Source: Gillisella vitis (lineage in GTDB: Bacteria > Pseudomonadota > Alphaproteobacteria > Rhizobiales > Rhizobiaceae). Taken from it: 64,000 nucleotides of DNA. This document shows positions 26,516-37,609 of this stretch, piece by piece; within the stretch, counting starts at the first letter, position 1; every line of letters starts with the position of its first letter. The stretch is taken from NCBI RefSeq assembly GCF_021559775.1, contig NZ_CP056047.1:3245501-3309500 (forward strand), read 5' to 3'. The position numbers and the translations under genes are program-made. The notes beneath the pieces are model-generated. The model was given only the letters and a program-made list of their open reading frames with translations, had not been told where the DNA came from and searched no databases.

Positions 26516-26561
26516 TACAGCGTCCTTTGTGCGTTTTATAAAACGCACAAAGGACGCTGTA
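26516..26561. repeat. Perfect 46-bp loopless palindrome
   Basis: Two exact 23-base complementary halves (TACAGCGTCCTTTGTGCGTT... and its mirror) with no spacer, 16 bp after the preceding palindrome and about 30 bp beyond the rpoH2 stop. It would form a cruciform in DNA or a very stable hairpin in RNA from either convergent gene. Confidence 0.92.
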
Positions 26562-26589
26562 GAGATTTGGTTCGATCTATTGGGTCTGG

Positions 26590-27447
26590 TCAGGCCACCA
26601 TCTGCGGATTGGCCTGAACCAGCGCGACCTTCAGCTTTTCCATCGCCCGGGTCTCAATCTGGCGCACCCGCTCCTTGGAAATACCGAGCTCACAGCCCAG
26701 TTCCTCAAGTGTCGCGCCATCCTCCGAAAGTCGCCGTGCACGAATGATGCGCATTTCACGCTCATTCAGATGGGCCATGGCGCCACGTAGCCAATCCAGA
26801 CGACGCTCGGTATCGATCATATCCGTCACCTGCTCGTCCGGTGTCGGTTCATCGCTGGCCAGCATATCCAGCCGTTCGGCACCCTCTTCACCATTGTTGG
26901 AAATCGGTGCTTGCAGGGAGGTATCATTGGAAGAGAGCCGGGCGTCCATCGACTGGACATCGGCAAGGCTGACACCAAGCGCGGTGGCGATTTCCTGGTG
27001 GATGGCCTGATCGGTCAAGCGCTGATCGCCTTGAGCCAGCTTTGCCCGCAACCGGCGCAGGTTGAAAAATAGTGCCTTCTGGGAGGAACTGGTGCCGCCG
27101 CGCACGATGGACCAGTTGCGCAGGATATAATCCTGCATGGACGCGCGAATCCACCAGCCGGCATAGGTCGAAAAACGCACATCGCGGGTCGGCTCAAACC
27201 TTGCCGCAGCTTCCAACAGCCCTATATAGCCTTCTTGAATGAGATCGCCGAGTGGCAGGCCGAAGCCACGGAACTTGGAAGCCATGGCAATCACCAGCCG
27301 CATATGGGCATGGGCAATCTGGTTTCGGGCCACCTGATCGTTGCCGTGTTTCCAGCGTACCGCCAGATCATGCTCCTCCTGGCGCTCCAGATACGGTGCG
27401 GCCATTGCAATCCTGATGAGCTTCTTATCGGCCTGCAGGGAATTCAT
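26590..27447 (-). CDS. rpoH2: RNA polymerase sigma factor RpoH2 (sigma-32 family)
   Basis: Alternative sigma factor of 285 aa. Region 2 is clear (LGDLIQEGYIGLLEAAARFEP, FSTYAGWWIRASMQDYIL). The RpoH box follows it as QKALFFNLRRLRAKL, which marks the RpoH group. Region 4 has LEELGCELGISKERVRQIE with the helix-turn-helix. Start ATG 27447 (MNSLQADKKL) has GGAGG nine bases upstream; a start four codons earlier is less good. Assignment to the RpoH2 paralogue rather than RpoH1 rests on recalled sequence character and on the extracytoplasmic-stress promoter upstream. It is divergent from htpG, a typical heat-shock target. Confidence 0.88.
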   Translation of the reverse strand: MNSLQADKKLIRIAMAAPYLERQEEHDLAVRWKHGNDQVARNQIAHAHMRLVIAMASKFRGFGLPLGDLIQEGYIGLLEAAARFEPTRDVRFSTYAGWWIRASMQDYILRNWSIVRGGTSSSQKALFFNLRRLRAKLAQGDQRLTDQAIHQEIATALGVSLADVQSMDARLSSNDTSLQAPISNNGEEGAERLDMLASDEPTPDEQVTDMIDTERRLDWLRGAMAHLNEREMRIIRARRLSEDGATLEELGCELGISKERVRQIETRAMEKLKVALVQANPQMVA

Positions 27448-27635
27448 TACGACCTCCATTCGCGCGGCACCACGCGCCGCGTCGAGAGCAATTTAAAGGT
27501 TCAAACCACGGCAATGAATGTTTCATTCTTTTACGATGGGACTTGCCAAACGGATCACTGCGCGACATATCTTTTGTAGATTTAACTAATGTTCTCAGTC
27601 ATGAGATGGTGTTTTGCCCGTACCAACGTCGCTGT

Positions 27636-27660
27636 AACGCTTAAAGCTGCGGAATGTTCC
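27636..27660 (-). promoter_or_regulatory. EcfG (RpoE2)-type general stress promoter before rpoH2
   Basis: On the minus strand GGAAC is followed after 16 bases by CGTT, an exact match to the rhizobial EcfG/RpoE2 consensus GGAAC-N16/17-CGTT. It points at rpoH2, whose start is about 185 bp downstream. In Sinorhizobium and Rhizobium etli rpoH2 is known to be controlled by this general stress sigma factor. The -10 half overlaps a fragment of the GCGTTACAGC repeat, so chance is possible. Confidence 0.6.
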
Positions 27661-27932
27661 AGCTATAGGGCTGGACAAATTCTGTTGCGCGCCCAAGATA
27701 CCCGCATCCGCACGCATCAATGGGTCTGCGCAGCGCAAAAAAGCGAATGTCGATCATCTCGCCAACATCTCAGCTCTTGAATTTCACCTGATCTTTCGCC
27801 ACCTGAAGGCGGTTGCGGGCCGCAGGTGGGACACCCTTTGCGACGCCAGCAAAATACTCTTTTTGCCGCATGCTGAGGGACAGGTCGCAGTGCCCGTCCA
27901 GGCATGCTGCCTGACGTGATACGGGAGTTACA
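27661..27932. other. Upstream region of htpG
   Basis: No credible gene. A CTTGA(A) at 27776 is compatible with a heat-shock -35 box for htpG, but I see no matching -10 at the right distance. GTCCAGGCATGCTGCCTGAC just before the ribosome site (27897-27916) can form a small hairpin. Confidence 0.45.
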
Positions 27933-29864
27933 ATGTCGACAGAAACAGCCGAAAAGCCGGGCGAAACTACGCCAGAATCACATGTGTTCGAAGCCGATGT
28001 GGCGCGCCTTCTGCATATGATGGTGCATTCGGTTTATTCGGACAAGGATGTGTTCCTGCGGGAACTGGTTTCCAATGCCGCTGATGCCTGCGAGAAACTA
28101 CGCTATGAAGCAATTACCACGCCGGGCCTTCTCACCACCGATACCGATCCCCGCATTCAGCTACGGCTCGATGCCGATAACAGGCAATTGATCCTCGAAG
28201 ACAATGGTATCGGCATGAGCCGGGCCGAGTTGATCGAAGCCCTGGGGACGATTGCCCGCTCAGGAACCCGTGCCTTCATGGAGCGGATCGAGGCCAGCAA
28301 GGCGGACGCTGGCAAGACCGGCGAGGATGCCCAGCTGATCGGCCAGTTTGGTGTCGGCTTCTATTCCTGCTTCATGGTGGCGGATAAGGTGGATGTGGCA
28401 ACACGCCGTGCCGGTGAGACGCAGGCCTGGATCTGGTCCTCCGACGGCAAGGGCAGCTATTCCATCAGCGAGATCAATGCCGACGACGCGCCAGCCCGTG
28501 GCACTCGCATCACTCTGCATTTGATGGAGGATGCCAAGGACTATGCTACCCGCGCCCGCGTCGAGCGGATCGTCAAGCAGCAGTCAGGCCATGTCCCGGT
28601 TGCGATCACCCTGGTTGAAAAGCCCGGCGACGAACCAACCCGGATCACCGAAGGCACTGCACTCTGGACCCGCCCTAAAACGGAGATCAGCACAGAGGAC
28701 TACGCCGATTTTTATCGCGGCATTTCCGGTCAATATGACGAACCGGCCTTGACGGTGCATTTCCGCGCCGAAGGCCGGCATGAATATACCGCCCTTGCCT
28801 TCGTGCCCGGCACACCCCCTTTCGACCTGTTTGATCCCGACCGCAAAGGCCGCATCAAGCTCTATGTGAAGCGGGTCTTCATCACCGACGATGCCGAACT
28901 TCTGCCGCGTTACCTGCGCTTCGTGCGCGGGCTGGTCGATACCGCCGACTTGCCGCTGAACGTATCGCGTGAAATGATCCAGGAAAGCCCGATCCTGTCG
29001 GCCATTCGCAAGGGCGTGACCAATCGCATCCTGACCTCCGTGGAAAAACTGGCCCAGAACGAGCCGGAAACCTACAAGACGCTCTGGGAAAATTTCGGCG
29101 CAGTGCTGAAAGAAGGGCTCTATGAGGATTTCGAACGGCGCAGCCAATTGCTGGGACTTACCCGTTTTCGCACCACGACATCAGGCGACGACCAGCGTAG
29201 CCTTGCCGACTATCTCAAGGACCTCAAGCCGGAACAGGACAGCATTTATTACCTGGCCGGGAGCAACATCGAACAGCTGAGAGCCTCGCCGCAGCTGGAA
29301 GGTTTTCGCGCTCGTGGCATCGAGGTTCTACTGCTCTCAGACCAGATCGACAGTTTCTGGGTGATGAATGCTCCGGAGTTTGAGGGCAAGACCTTCAAAT
29401 CCGTTAGCCAGGGGGCAGCCGACCTTGCAAAATTCGCCAAGGCCGACGCCGGTGCTGATAGCGAACAGGATAGCAACGACCAGGCAAAAGCCGATATTGC
29501 CGGCTTTCTGGCGCTCGCCAAGGAACAGTTGAAAGATCTGGTTGCCGATGTCCGCGCCTCAGACCGGCTGACGGAAAGCCCCGCCTGCCTCGTTGCGCCG
29601 GAAAGCGGTTATGACCGTCAACTGGAGAAAATATTGGCCGGAGCAGGCCAGCTTGCCTCGACCTCCAAGCCGGTGCTGGAGCTGAATGCAGATCACGCGC
29701 TGGTGAAGGCCATGGCGGGTGCCCAGCATACGCCTGCCCTGCAAAATGACGCGATCCATCTGCTGTATGATCAGGCCCGTATTCTTGATGGTGAAAAGCC
29801 AGCCGACGCCCGGGCCTTTGCGGAGCGCATGGGACGGCTGTTCGAAAAGGCGCTTCGCGCCTGA
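27933..29864 (+). CDS. htpG: Molecular chaperone HtpG (Hsp90)
   Basis: Cytoplasmic Hsp90 dimer chaperone, 643 aa. The GHKL ATPase domain is intact: FLRELVSNAADACEKLRY, the DNGIGMSRAELIEALGTIA motif, and the GQFGVGFYSCFMVAD lid region. The middle domain carries LYVKRVFITDD and the catalytic-loop Arg in LPLNVSREMIQESPIL. The C-terminal dimerisation part ends in ALRA without an MEEVD, as in bacteria. ATG 27933 has GGGAG seven bases upstream. It is followed by a bidirectional terminator shared with bfr. Confidence 0.97.
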   Translation: MSTETAEKPGETTPESHVFEADVARLLHMMVHSVYSDKDVFLRELVSNAADACEKLRYEAITTPGLLTTDTDPRIQLRLDADNRQLILEDNGIGMSRAELIEALGTIARSGTRAFMERIEASKADAGKTGEDAQLIGQFGVGFYSCFMVADKVDVATRRAGETQAWIWSSDGKGSYSISEINADDAPARGTRITLHLMEDAKDYATRARVERIVKQQSGHVPVAITLVEKPGDEPTRITEGTALWTRPKTEISTEDYADFYRGISGQYDEPALTVHFRAEGRHEYTALAFVPGTPPFDLFDPDRKGRIKLYVKRVFITDDAELLPRYLRFVRGLVDTADLPLNVSREMIQESPILSAIRKGVTNRILTSVEKLAQNEPETYKTLWENFGAVLKEGLYEDFERRSQLLGLTRFRTTTSGDDQRSLADYLKDLKPEQDSIYYLAGSNIEQLRASPQLEGFRARGIEVLLLSDQIDSFWVMNAPEFEGKTFKSVSQGAADLAKFAKADAGADSEQDSNDQAKADIAGFLALAKEQLKDLVADVRASDRLTESPACLVAPESGYDRQLEKILAGAGQLASTSKPVLELNADHALVKAMAGAQHTPALQNDAIHLLYDQARILDGEKPADARAFAERMGRLFEKALRA

Positions 29865-29880
29865 TAAGTGAAGACTAACG

Positions 29881-29920
29881 AAAAAAGGCCCGGTTCGCAT
29901 CTGCAAACCGGGCCTTTTTT
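29881..29920. terminator. Bidirectional terminator between htpG and bfr
   Basis: Stem GGCCCGGTT / AACCGGGCC with A-run on one side and T-run on the other (AAAAAAGGCCC ... GGGCCTTTTTT). It serves the convergent htpG and bfr transcripts. The loop is TCGCATCTGC-like and unstructured. Confidence 0.95.
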
Positions 29921-29932
29921 GATGAAGGAAGA

Positions 29933-30418
29933 TTATTCCGAAGCGTCGGCGGAATCAGCGTTGAGCTGGCCGTATTTTTCGGCGCCAAGCTTGGAGAACA
30001 GCTCGAGCTGAGTTTCGAGGAAGTCGATATGGCCTTCCTCATCCATCAGCAGCTGTTCGAACAGCTTCATGGTGACATAGTCACCAGCCTGATAACAGAT
30101 GTCGCGGGATTCCTTGTAAGCCGTGCGGGCTTCGTATTCGCCAGCCAGATCGGCCTCCAGAACTTCCTTGACCGTCTGGCCAATGCGCAAGGGCGCCAGC
30201 GTCTGAAGATTGGGGTGGCCTTCCAGGAAAATAATGCGCTCGACCAGCTTGTCGGCATGCTGCATTTCTTCGATGGATTCCGCCCGTTCCTTCTTGGCAA
30301 GCTTGGTATAGCCCCAATCTTCAAGAAGACGGTAGTGCAGCCAATACTGGTTGACGGCACCCAGCTCCAGAAACAAAGCCTGGTTCAAACGTTCAATAAC
30401 TTTTGCATCGCCCTTCAT
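29933..30418 (-). CDS. bfr: Bacterioferritin
   Basis: Haem-containing iron-storage protein of 161 aa assembling into a 24-mer. Every functional residue is at its E. coli number: haem ligand Met52 (EEMQHAD), and ferroxidase ligands Glu18, Glu51, His54, Glu94, Glu127 and His130 (MDEEGHIDF). It oxidises Fe(II) and stores it as ferric mineral. The gene for its partner ferredoxin (bfd) lies 446 bp upstream on the same strand, separated by a terminator and a repeat, so the two are probably separate transcripts. Confidence 0.96.
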   Translation of the reverse strand: MKGDAKVIERLNQALFLELGAVNQYWLHYRLLEDWGYTKLAKKERAESIEEMQHADKLVERIIFLEGHPNLQTLAPLRIGQTVKEVLEADLAGEYEARTAYKESRDICYQAGDYVTMKLFEQLLMDEEGHIDFLETQLELFSKLGAEKYGQLNADSADASE

Positions 30419-30661
30419 CGGCGGACCCCTATTTTGACAGTGACCGGCACAGAGAATTGCCGAGATCTTGGATGATCACCAGAATTATCCATGCAGCCTG
30501 ATAGATTACAATCCACTGCGCCTCGCTCTCGCGATTTGCACCGGTAATGTCATGATAAAAGCAGGATTGTACCGTCAAGTCGAGCGCTATCTTAGAATGA
30601 TTCCAAAAAGATTGAAGAAAGCTCAGATTCCACCGAACCGGTCATGCGTTCCGCACAAACG

Positions 30662-30685
30662 AAAAACCCCGCACGCGCGGGGTTG
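30662..30685 (-). terminator. Terminator downstream of bfd
   Basis: Perfect stem AACCCCGC / GCGGGGTT with a 4-base loop; on the minus strand it is followed by TTTTTC. It is 180 bp after bfd and reads in the same direction, and it should insulate bfr from the bfd transcript. Confidence 0.8.
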
Positions 30686-30740
30686 AAAAGGCAAGGTTCA
30701 CGCTGCAACGAAGTTAATTGGGGCAATAGCCGCGGCCCGT

Positions 30741-30838
30741 TGCGCCATATATGGCGCATAAAGGCTCAATGTCGCTCTTTATATCTGCTCGATAATGTCT
30801 TAAATGAATTCCGATTTCAGCAGGAAATTATGCAATAA
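30741..30838. repeat. Dispersed intergenic repeat with TGCGCCATATATGGCGCA palindrome
   Basis: Begins with a perfect 18-bp palindrome (30741-30758). It continues with AAAGGCTCAATGTCGCTCTTTATAT, matching 17422-17449 closely, and ends CGATTTCAGCAGGAAATTATGCAATAA, like the other copies. It lies between bfd and its terminator. The rest of the 445 bp gap (30419-30661) shows nothing convincing. Confidence 0.75.
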
Positions 30839-30863
30839 GTCCGCCCCCCAGATCAGACGCCCG

Positions 30864-31205
30864 TTAGGCTGTCCGACTGATACGATTGCGGCGTTCGATG
30901 AGTTCGTTCTTCTGCTCTTCCTGGAAACGCTTCAGGCGCTCCATGAAATTCACGAGGTTTTCGCCATCGCTATTGCGCTGAGCGTGAAAGGCCTTGGTCG
31001 TCGAGACGATGATATCCACGACATTCGGGAAGCACCCACAACAGCGACCACGCTTTTCCATGGCGTGATAGACCTTTGCAGGCACGATCAACTGCCAACA
31101 GTCCTGCTCAAGAAATTCCGTGATCGTATCGCGGATTTCTTTCTCGGTGATGAAATTGCAACTGCACACCAGCATCGGCTTCAGCCCGTCAAACAAACAT
31201 GACAT
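30864..31205 (-). CDS. bfd: Bacterioferritin-associated ferredoxin (Bfd-like)
   Basis: [2Fe-2S] protein that reduces the bacterioferritin core to release iron. The cluster ligands are visible as VCSCN near the N-terminus and RGRCCGCFP about 40 residues later, giving the C-x-C ... C-x-x-C spacing of Bfd. At 113 aa (or 103 aa from the ATG at 31175, MLVCSCN) it is longer than E. coli Bfd (64 aa) owing to a charged C-terminal helix (MERLKRFQEEQKNELIERR), common in rhizobia. ATG 31205 has GAGAGAG upstream; 31175 has a weaker site but fits the family N-terminus better. No clear Irr or RirA box was found. Confidence 0.88.
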   Translation of the reverse strand: MSCLFDGLKPMLVCSCNFITEKEIRDTITEFLEQDCWQLIVPAKVYHAMEKRGRCCGCFPNVVDIIVSTTKAFHAQRNSDGENLVNFMERLKRFQEEQKNELIERRNRISRTA

Positions 31206-31296
31206 CTACTCTCTCGTTTTATGGCTAAATAAGAGGCTATCTGTCAAGAAAAAACATACCGATCACAGGGAAGTTGTTTTATGCGCATGAAATGCG

Positions 31297-31779
31297 TCAG
31301 GAACGATGATAGGGATGGCCGGAGAGAATGGTAACGGCGCGGTAGAGCTGTTCGGCCAGCATGATGCGCACCAGCTGATGCGGCCACGTCATCTTTCCAA
31401 GATTCAGCACTAGATCGGCCCGGTCGCGAAAATCCGGGTCAAGCCCGTCGGCCCCACCGATAACGATGACCATGTCACGACGACCGCGATCCTTGTGGTC
31501 GCCGACATAGGCTGCGAATTCCTGGCTGTCCCAGCTTTTGCCGCGCTCATCCAGCGCCACGACAAGAGGATTGTCCGGCAGGGATTTTTCAATCTGCACC
31601 GCCTCTTCCCGCTTGCGGGTGGCCGAATTCGAGGCTCTGCTTTCCGGCAGCTCGTTGACACGAGAAAATTCTAGCCCGCTCGCCGGACCGGCCTTGGCAA
31701 AGCGGTCCAGATAGCGTGACACAAGATCTTTCTCTGGCCCGGCTTTCAACCGGCCAACGGCAACAATGCCTATCCGCAT
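31297..31779 (-). CDS. rlmH: 23S rRNA (pseudouridine1915-N3)-methyltransferase
   Basis: SPOUT-class methyltransferase of 160 aa modifying helix 69 of 23S rRNA. Family blocks are the start MRIGIVAVGRLKAGPE, the LDERGKSWDSQEFA motif, the knot motif VIVIGGADGLDPD, and the C-terminal LGKMTWPHQLVRIMLAEQLYRA. I start at ATG 31779, preceded by AGAGG; the frame is open 25 codons further without support. It is the last gene of the obgE-proB-proA-nadD-rsfS-rlmH run. Confidence 0.96.
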   Translation of the reverse strand: MRIGIVAVGRLKAGPEKDLVSRYLDRFAKAGPASGLEFSRVNELPESRASNSATRKREEAVQIEKSLPDNPLVVALDERGKSWDSQEFAAYVGDHKDRGRRDMVIVIGGADGLDPDFRDRADLVLNLGKMTWPHQLVRIMLAEQLYRAVTILSGHPYHRS

Positions 31780-31942
31780 CCCATCCTCTTGAGGGTTCGA
31801 TCCGCAAAACCAACACCAGCTGAACGGAAACCCGCTCGCTTTCTTGGCAGACAAGGATCATCCCGTCGAAAACACGCGACGATCATTGCCTTTATCGGGC
31901 TCGATACCATCTCCAGACCGGCAAATATACCGCCTGTGAGGG

Positions 31943-32356
31943 TTAGTGCAGTCGGCTTTCCTCGATATCCGGAGCGGCCCACATCTTTTCGATGTTGTAG
32001 AACTCGCGGATTTCAGGGCGGAAGACATGTATGATAATGTCTCCTGCGTCGATCAGTACCCAATCGCCGGTCTCAAGACCCTCGACGCGCGGGGCGCCAA
32101 AGCCTTCATCCTTCAGATCGGAAACGAGATGTTCGCAGATCGCCACGACGTGACGGGACGAGCGACCGGACACGACCACCATGTAGTCGCCCAGCGCCGA
32201 TTTTCCGGCAATGTCGATAGAGACGATATCTTCTGCTTTCGAGTCCTCAAGGCTTGTGAGGACCAGCTCAAGCGCGCGGGCTGCGGCATCGACGCCACGT
32301 TCCGGGCTTTGCGGGATCGCGACAGTGGCGCGGCCCTTGGTGTGTACTGTTGTCAG
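31943..32356 (-). CDS. rsfS: Ribosomal silencing factor RsfS, probable CTG start
   Basis: Binds ribosomal protein L14 and blocks subunit joining under starvation. The conserved core DAAARALELVLTSLEDSKAEDIV, the SGRSSRHVVAICEHL block and GLETGDWVLIDAGDIIIHVF are complete. The start is unusual. The frame has no ATG or GTG near the expected N-terminus, but AAAGGA lies six bases before a CTG at 32356, giving MTTVHTKGRATVAI (137 aa). The nearest ATG in frame (32407) has no ribosome site and adds 17 residues of unlikely sequence. A CTG start is therefore proposed by inference. It lies 87 bp downstream of nadD. Confidence 0.88.
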   Translation of the reverse strand: MTTVHTKGRATVAIPQSPERGVDAAARALELVLTSLEDSKAEDIVSIDIAGKSALGDYMVVVSGRSSRHVVAICEHLVSDLKDEGFGAPRVEGLETGDWVLIDAGDIIIHVFRPEIREFYNIEKMWAAPDIEESRLH

Positions 32357-32442
32357 AGTTTGTCCTTTCCGTCGGTAACAGCACGAAAACGACTCAGAGG
32401 CACCCATTGCCAGTGAGCCAATAATAAGGTGGCACTGAATAG

Positions 32443-33099
32443 TTAATCTTTCAAGACAGGCCCTGTGCGAAGCGCCGTCGAACTCAGCATTGAACGCGGT
32501 CCGTGAATGAAGGTCCAGGCGGGTGCCTGCCTGCGCCACAGCACACCGGCATCGCTTTCATCAACCCGGGCAAAGTCAAACCGCTGCGCCATTTTCGATG
32601 ACAGATAAGACAGGGTCGCACCGGGCCGATCAATCACCGCAATCGGAAAGGTCATGGCGATCTTCTGCCAATCCTGCCAATGGTGAAAGGAGCGAAGATT
32701 ATCCGCACCCATGATCCAGATGAAATGTACATGCGGGTTCAGCCGCTTCACATGATCCAGCGTGCGCGCGGTATAGCTCGTCCCCAGCTCCGCCTCAAAG
32801 GCGGTGATCTTCAGGCGTGGGTCCTGCGCCAAGCCTTCGCAAAGCGCCAGCCGCTCGGCCAAAGGTGCCAGCTGACTGTGATTCTTCAGCGGATTTCCGG
32901 GTGTCACCATCCACCACAGCTGATCCAGGCCCAGCCGGCGAAGGGCAATCTCAGCCACCAGCACATGCCCCTGATGCGGCGGATTGAACGATCCGCCGAA
33001 CAGGCCCACCACCATACCGCGCTCGGTATGCGGCATGCGCAGATAGTGTGCCGCGACCCCGGAATGGCTCACGTCAGGGCCGGATCTGCCCGGTGCCAT
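32443..33099 (-). CDS. nadD: Nicotinate-nucleotide adenylyltransferase
   Basis: NAD biosynthesis: joins nicotinate mononucleotide and ATP. The nucleotidyltransferase motif [14 protein letters not shown] is at about residues 31-44, the [12 protein letters not shown] block follows, and the ISSTALR-like motif [11 protein letters not shown] is near the C-terminus. Start is uncertain. ATG 33099 overlaps the end of proA by 26 bases. GTG 33072, just after the proA stop, or ATG 33036 (MPHTERGM) are alternatives, and none has a good ribosome site, which suggests coupling to proA translation. Confidence 0.94.
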   Translation of the reverse strand: MAPGRSGPDVSHSGVAAHYLRMPHTERGMVVGLFGGSFNPPHQGHVLVAEIALRRLGLDQLWWMVTPGNPLKNHSQLAPLAERLALCEGLAQDPRLKITAFEAELGTSYTARTLDHVKRLNPHVHFIWIMGADNLRSFHHWQDWQKIAMTFPIAVIDRPGATLSYLSSKMAQRFDFARVDESDAGVLWRRQAPAWTFIHGPRSMLSSTALRTGPVLKD

Positions 33100-34349
33100 G
33101 CACCCGGTATTTGAATGAGGTCAATTGCTCGACGCCAACCGGCCCGCGCGCATGCATCTTGCCGGTGGCAATGCCGATTTCCCCGCCCATGCCGAATTCG
33201 CCGCCATCGGCAAATTGGGTTGAGGCATTGTGCAACAGGATAGCCGAATCCACTTCATTGAAAAACCGCTCGACCACAGCAGGATCTTCAGCAATCACCG
33301 CTTCGGTATGGTTGGAAGAATAGCGGGCGATATGGTCGATGGCCCCACCGATGCCATCGACAACGGCAACCGAGATGATCGCATCGAGATATTCGGTACG
33401 CCAATCCTCGTCCACAGCAGCCTTCAGGCCGGGAAAGACTTTCAACACAGTCGCCGAGGCGCGAATCTCACAACCGGCCTCGGTCAGGGCTTCGAGGAGC
33501 GGCATCAAATGACTGCCGATGGCAGCACTATCGACAAGCAGGGTTTCCGCCGAGCCGCAAACGCCGGTCCGGCGCATCTTGGCATTGACGACAATGTTTT
33601 TCGCCATGTCGAGATTGGCGGAGCCATCGACATAAACGTGGCAGAGACCTTCCAGATGGGCAAAGACCGGAACCCGGGCATCCGATTGCACCCGCGCCAC
33701 CAGGCTCTTGCCGCCACGCGGCACGATCACGTCAATCGTGCCGTTCAGCCCGGTCAGCATCGCGCCAACCGCAGCGCGATCCGTAACCGGCACCAGCTGG
33801 ATGGCATGGTCCGGCAGCCCGGCGGCCACAAGCCCAGCCACCAGGCAGGCATGAATGGCGCGCGAGGAATTGACTGAGTCCGAGCCGCCGCGCAGGATCA
33901 CTGCATTGCCGGATTTCAGGCAAAGCGCCCCCGCATCCGCCGTCACATTCGGACGGCTTTCATAAATCACCCCGATCACGCCAAGAGGGGTGCGGACCCG
34001 CTCGATCTTCAAACCATTCGGACGCTCCCAGGCCGCGATGACTTCACTGACCGGGTCTTTCAACTCGGCCACCTCGCGCAGGCCCTTGGCCATCGCGGTG
34101 ATCCGCTCTTCATTCAGCGTGAGCCGGTCGATGAAGGAGGCCGCCAGCCCTGCCGTTTCGGCAGCCTTGAGATCAATGGCATTGGCGGCGATGATCTGGC
34201 TTTTCCCGGTCAGGATCGCCTCACTCATCGCCATCAGCGCGGCATTTTTCTGGTCAGCCGAGGCAATGGCCAACGGTCGCGCAGCAGCCTTGGCCTTGGC
34301 GCCGATGTCCAGCATCAGTGCGTCAATACCATCCGCCTTGGCGACTGTG

Positions 34350-34357
<8 letters not shown>
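33074..34357 (-). CDS. proA: Gamma-glutamyl phosphate reductase
   Basis: Second step of proline synthesis: NADPH-dependent reduction of glutamyl 5-phosphate to the semialdehyde. The 427-residue product has the aldehyde-dehydrogenase fold with [31 protein letters not shown], and the catalytic cysteine in [18 protein letters not shown] 34357 overlaps the last eight bases of proB and has AAGGAC upstream, so the two enzymes are translationally coupled, matching their channelling partnership. Confidence 0.96.
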
Positions 34358-36646
<2,289 letters not shown>

Positions 36647-36712
36647 TCAGGATACTCATATCATATATGCGGCCATCGTTATCGCCGCTTGACGCGGAGG
36701 TCAAAGAGTATC

Positions 36713-37573
36713 GTGCGTTTCGTCAGTTACAATATTCAATACGGGATCGGCCTGGACGGCAAATTCGACCCGATCAGGATCGCCAAAAACCTCGAGGGCG
36801 CCGATGTGATCGCCCTCCAGGAAGTCACCCGTGGCTATCCCGCCAATGGCGGGGCCGACCTGCCGGAGATTTTCGCCAACCATTTTCCCGAATACCATTG
36901 GGTTTATGGACCCGCCTGCGACCTGCACGCCTCTTCGGCGCTGATCAAGGGCCGCCGGGTCGACAAGCGCTTCCAGTTCGGCAATATGGTGCTGTCGCGC
37001 TGGCCGATCCTGGCCAACCGGCTGCTGCTGTTGCCGCGCACCCGAACCTTCGAAAAGCTCAACAATCAGCGCGCCGCCACCGAAGCGGTGATCGATGCGC
37101 CCGGCGGGGCGCTCCGGGTCTATTCCGTCCATCTCGACCATGTCGCACCGGACGAACGCATCGCCCAGATCCGGTTTCTGAAGGACCGCGCCATCAACTT
37201 CATCCAGGAAGGCGGCGCAATGACCGGTGGACAGGAATTTGCCCTGCCGCAACCGCCGCTGCCGGAGGATTTTCTGCTGATGGGCGATTTCAACATGCAG
37301 CCGGAATCGCCGGAATATCGGGAGATGGTCGGAACCATCGACGCTTATTACGGTCGCACCGCCCGCGCCGACGCCCCTCTGGACGCATTGGCCCGGCTCG
37401 GCAAACTCAATGCCGGCAGTTACAGCTGGGAAGAGGTCGGCAAGCCGGATATGCGCATGCATCTCGATTACTGTTTCCTAAGCGGCTCTCTGGCTCACCG
37501 CCTGAAAGCGGCAAGCGTCGATACCGATGCGGTCGGCTCAGACCATTTTCCGGTCTGGGTGGAATTGGATTGA
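36713..37573 (+). CDS. Endonuclease/exonuclease/phosphatase-family hydrolase
   Basis: Metal-dependent phosphodiesterase fold of 286 aa with no signal peptide. The catalytic set is visible: Asn in VSYNIQYG (residue 7), Glu in VIALQEVTRG, the SVHLDHVAPDERIAQI block, Asp/Asn in LLMGDFNMQPESPEY, and the C-terminal DAVGSDHFPVWVEL with catalytic His. Substrate could be DNA, lipid headgroup or inositol phosphate. The start is GTG 36713 with GGAGG 13 bases upstream; the frame is open to 36644 but without support. It is divergent from obgE. Confidence 0.88.
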   Translation: MRFVSYNIQYGIGLDGKFDPIRIAKNLEGADVIALQEVTRGYPANGGADLPEIFANHFPEYHWVYGPACDLHASSALIKGRRVDKRFQFGNMVLSRWPILANRLLLLPRTRTFEKLNNQRAATEAVIDAPGGALRVYSVHLDHVAPDERIAQIRFLKDRAINFIQEGGAMTGGQEFALPQPPLPEDFLLMGDFNMQPESPEYREMVGTIDAYYGRTARADAPLDALARLGKLNAGSYSWEEVGKPDMRMHLDYCFLSGSLAHRLKAASVDTDAVGSDHFPVWVELD

Positions 37574-37574
37574 G

Positions 37575-37609
37575 GGTGCGGCGGCCCTGTCCGGCCGCCG
37601 CACCTGTCT
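37575..37609. terminator. Hairpin terminator between convergent genes
   Basis: Perfect 12-bp arms GGTGCGGCGGCC / GGCCGCCGCACC around CTGTCC, then TGTCTTT. It begins two bases after the EEP-family stop and meets the end of the GNAT gene on the other strand. Confidence 0.8.

Noticed and set aside
27776..27800. Heat-shock (RpoH) promoter for htpG
   Set aside because: A CTTGA -35-like box is present, but no -10 of the CCCCAT/CyTATnT type lies at the right distance.
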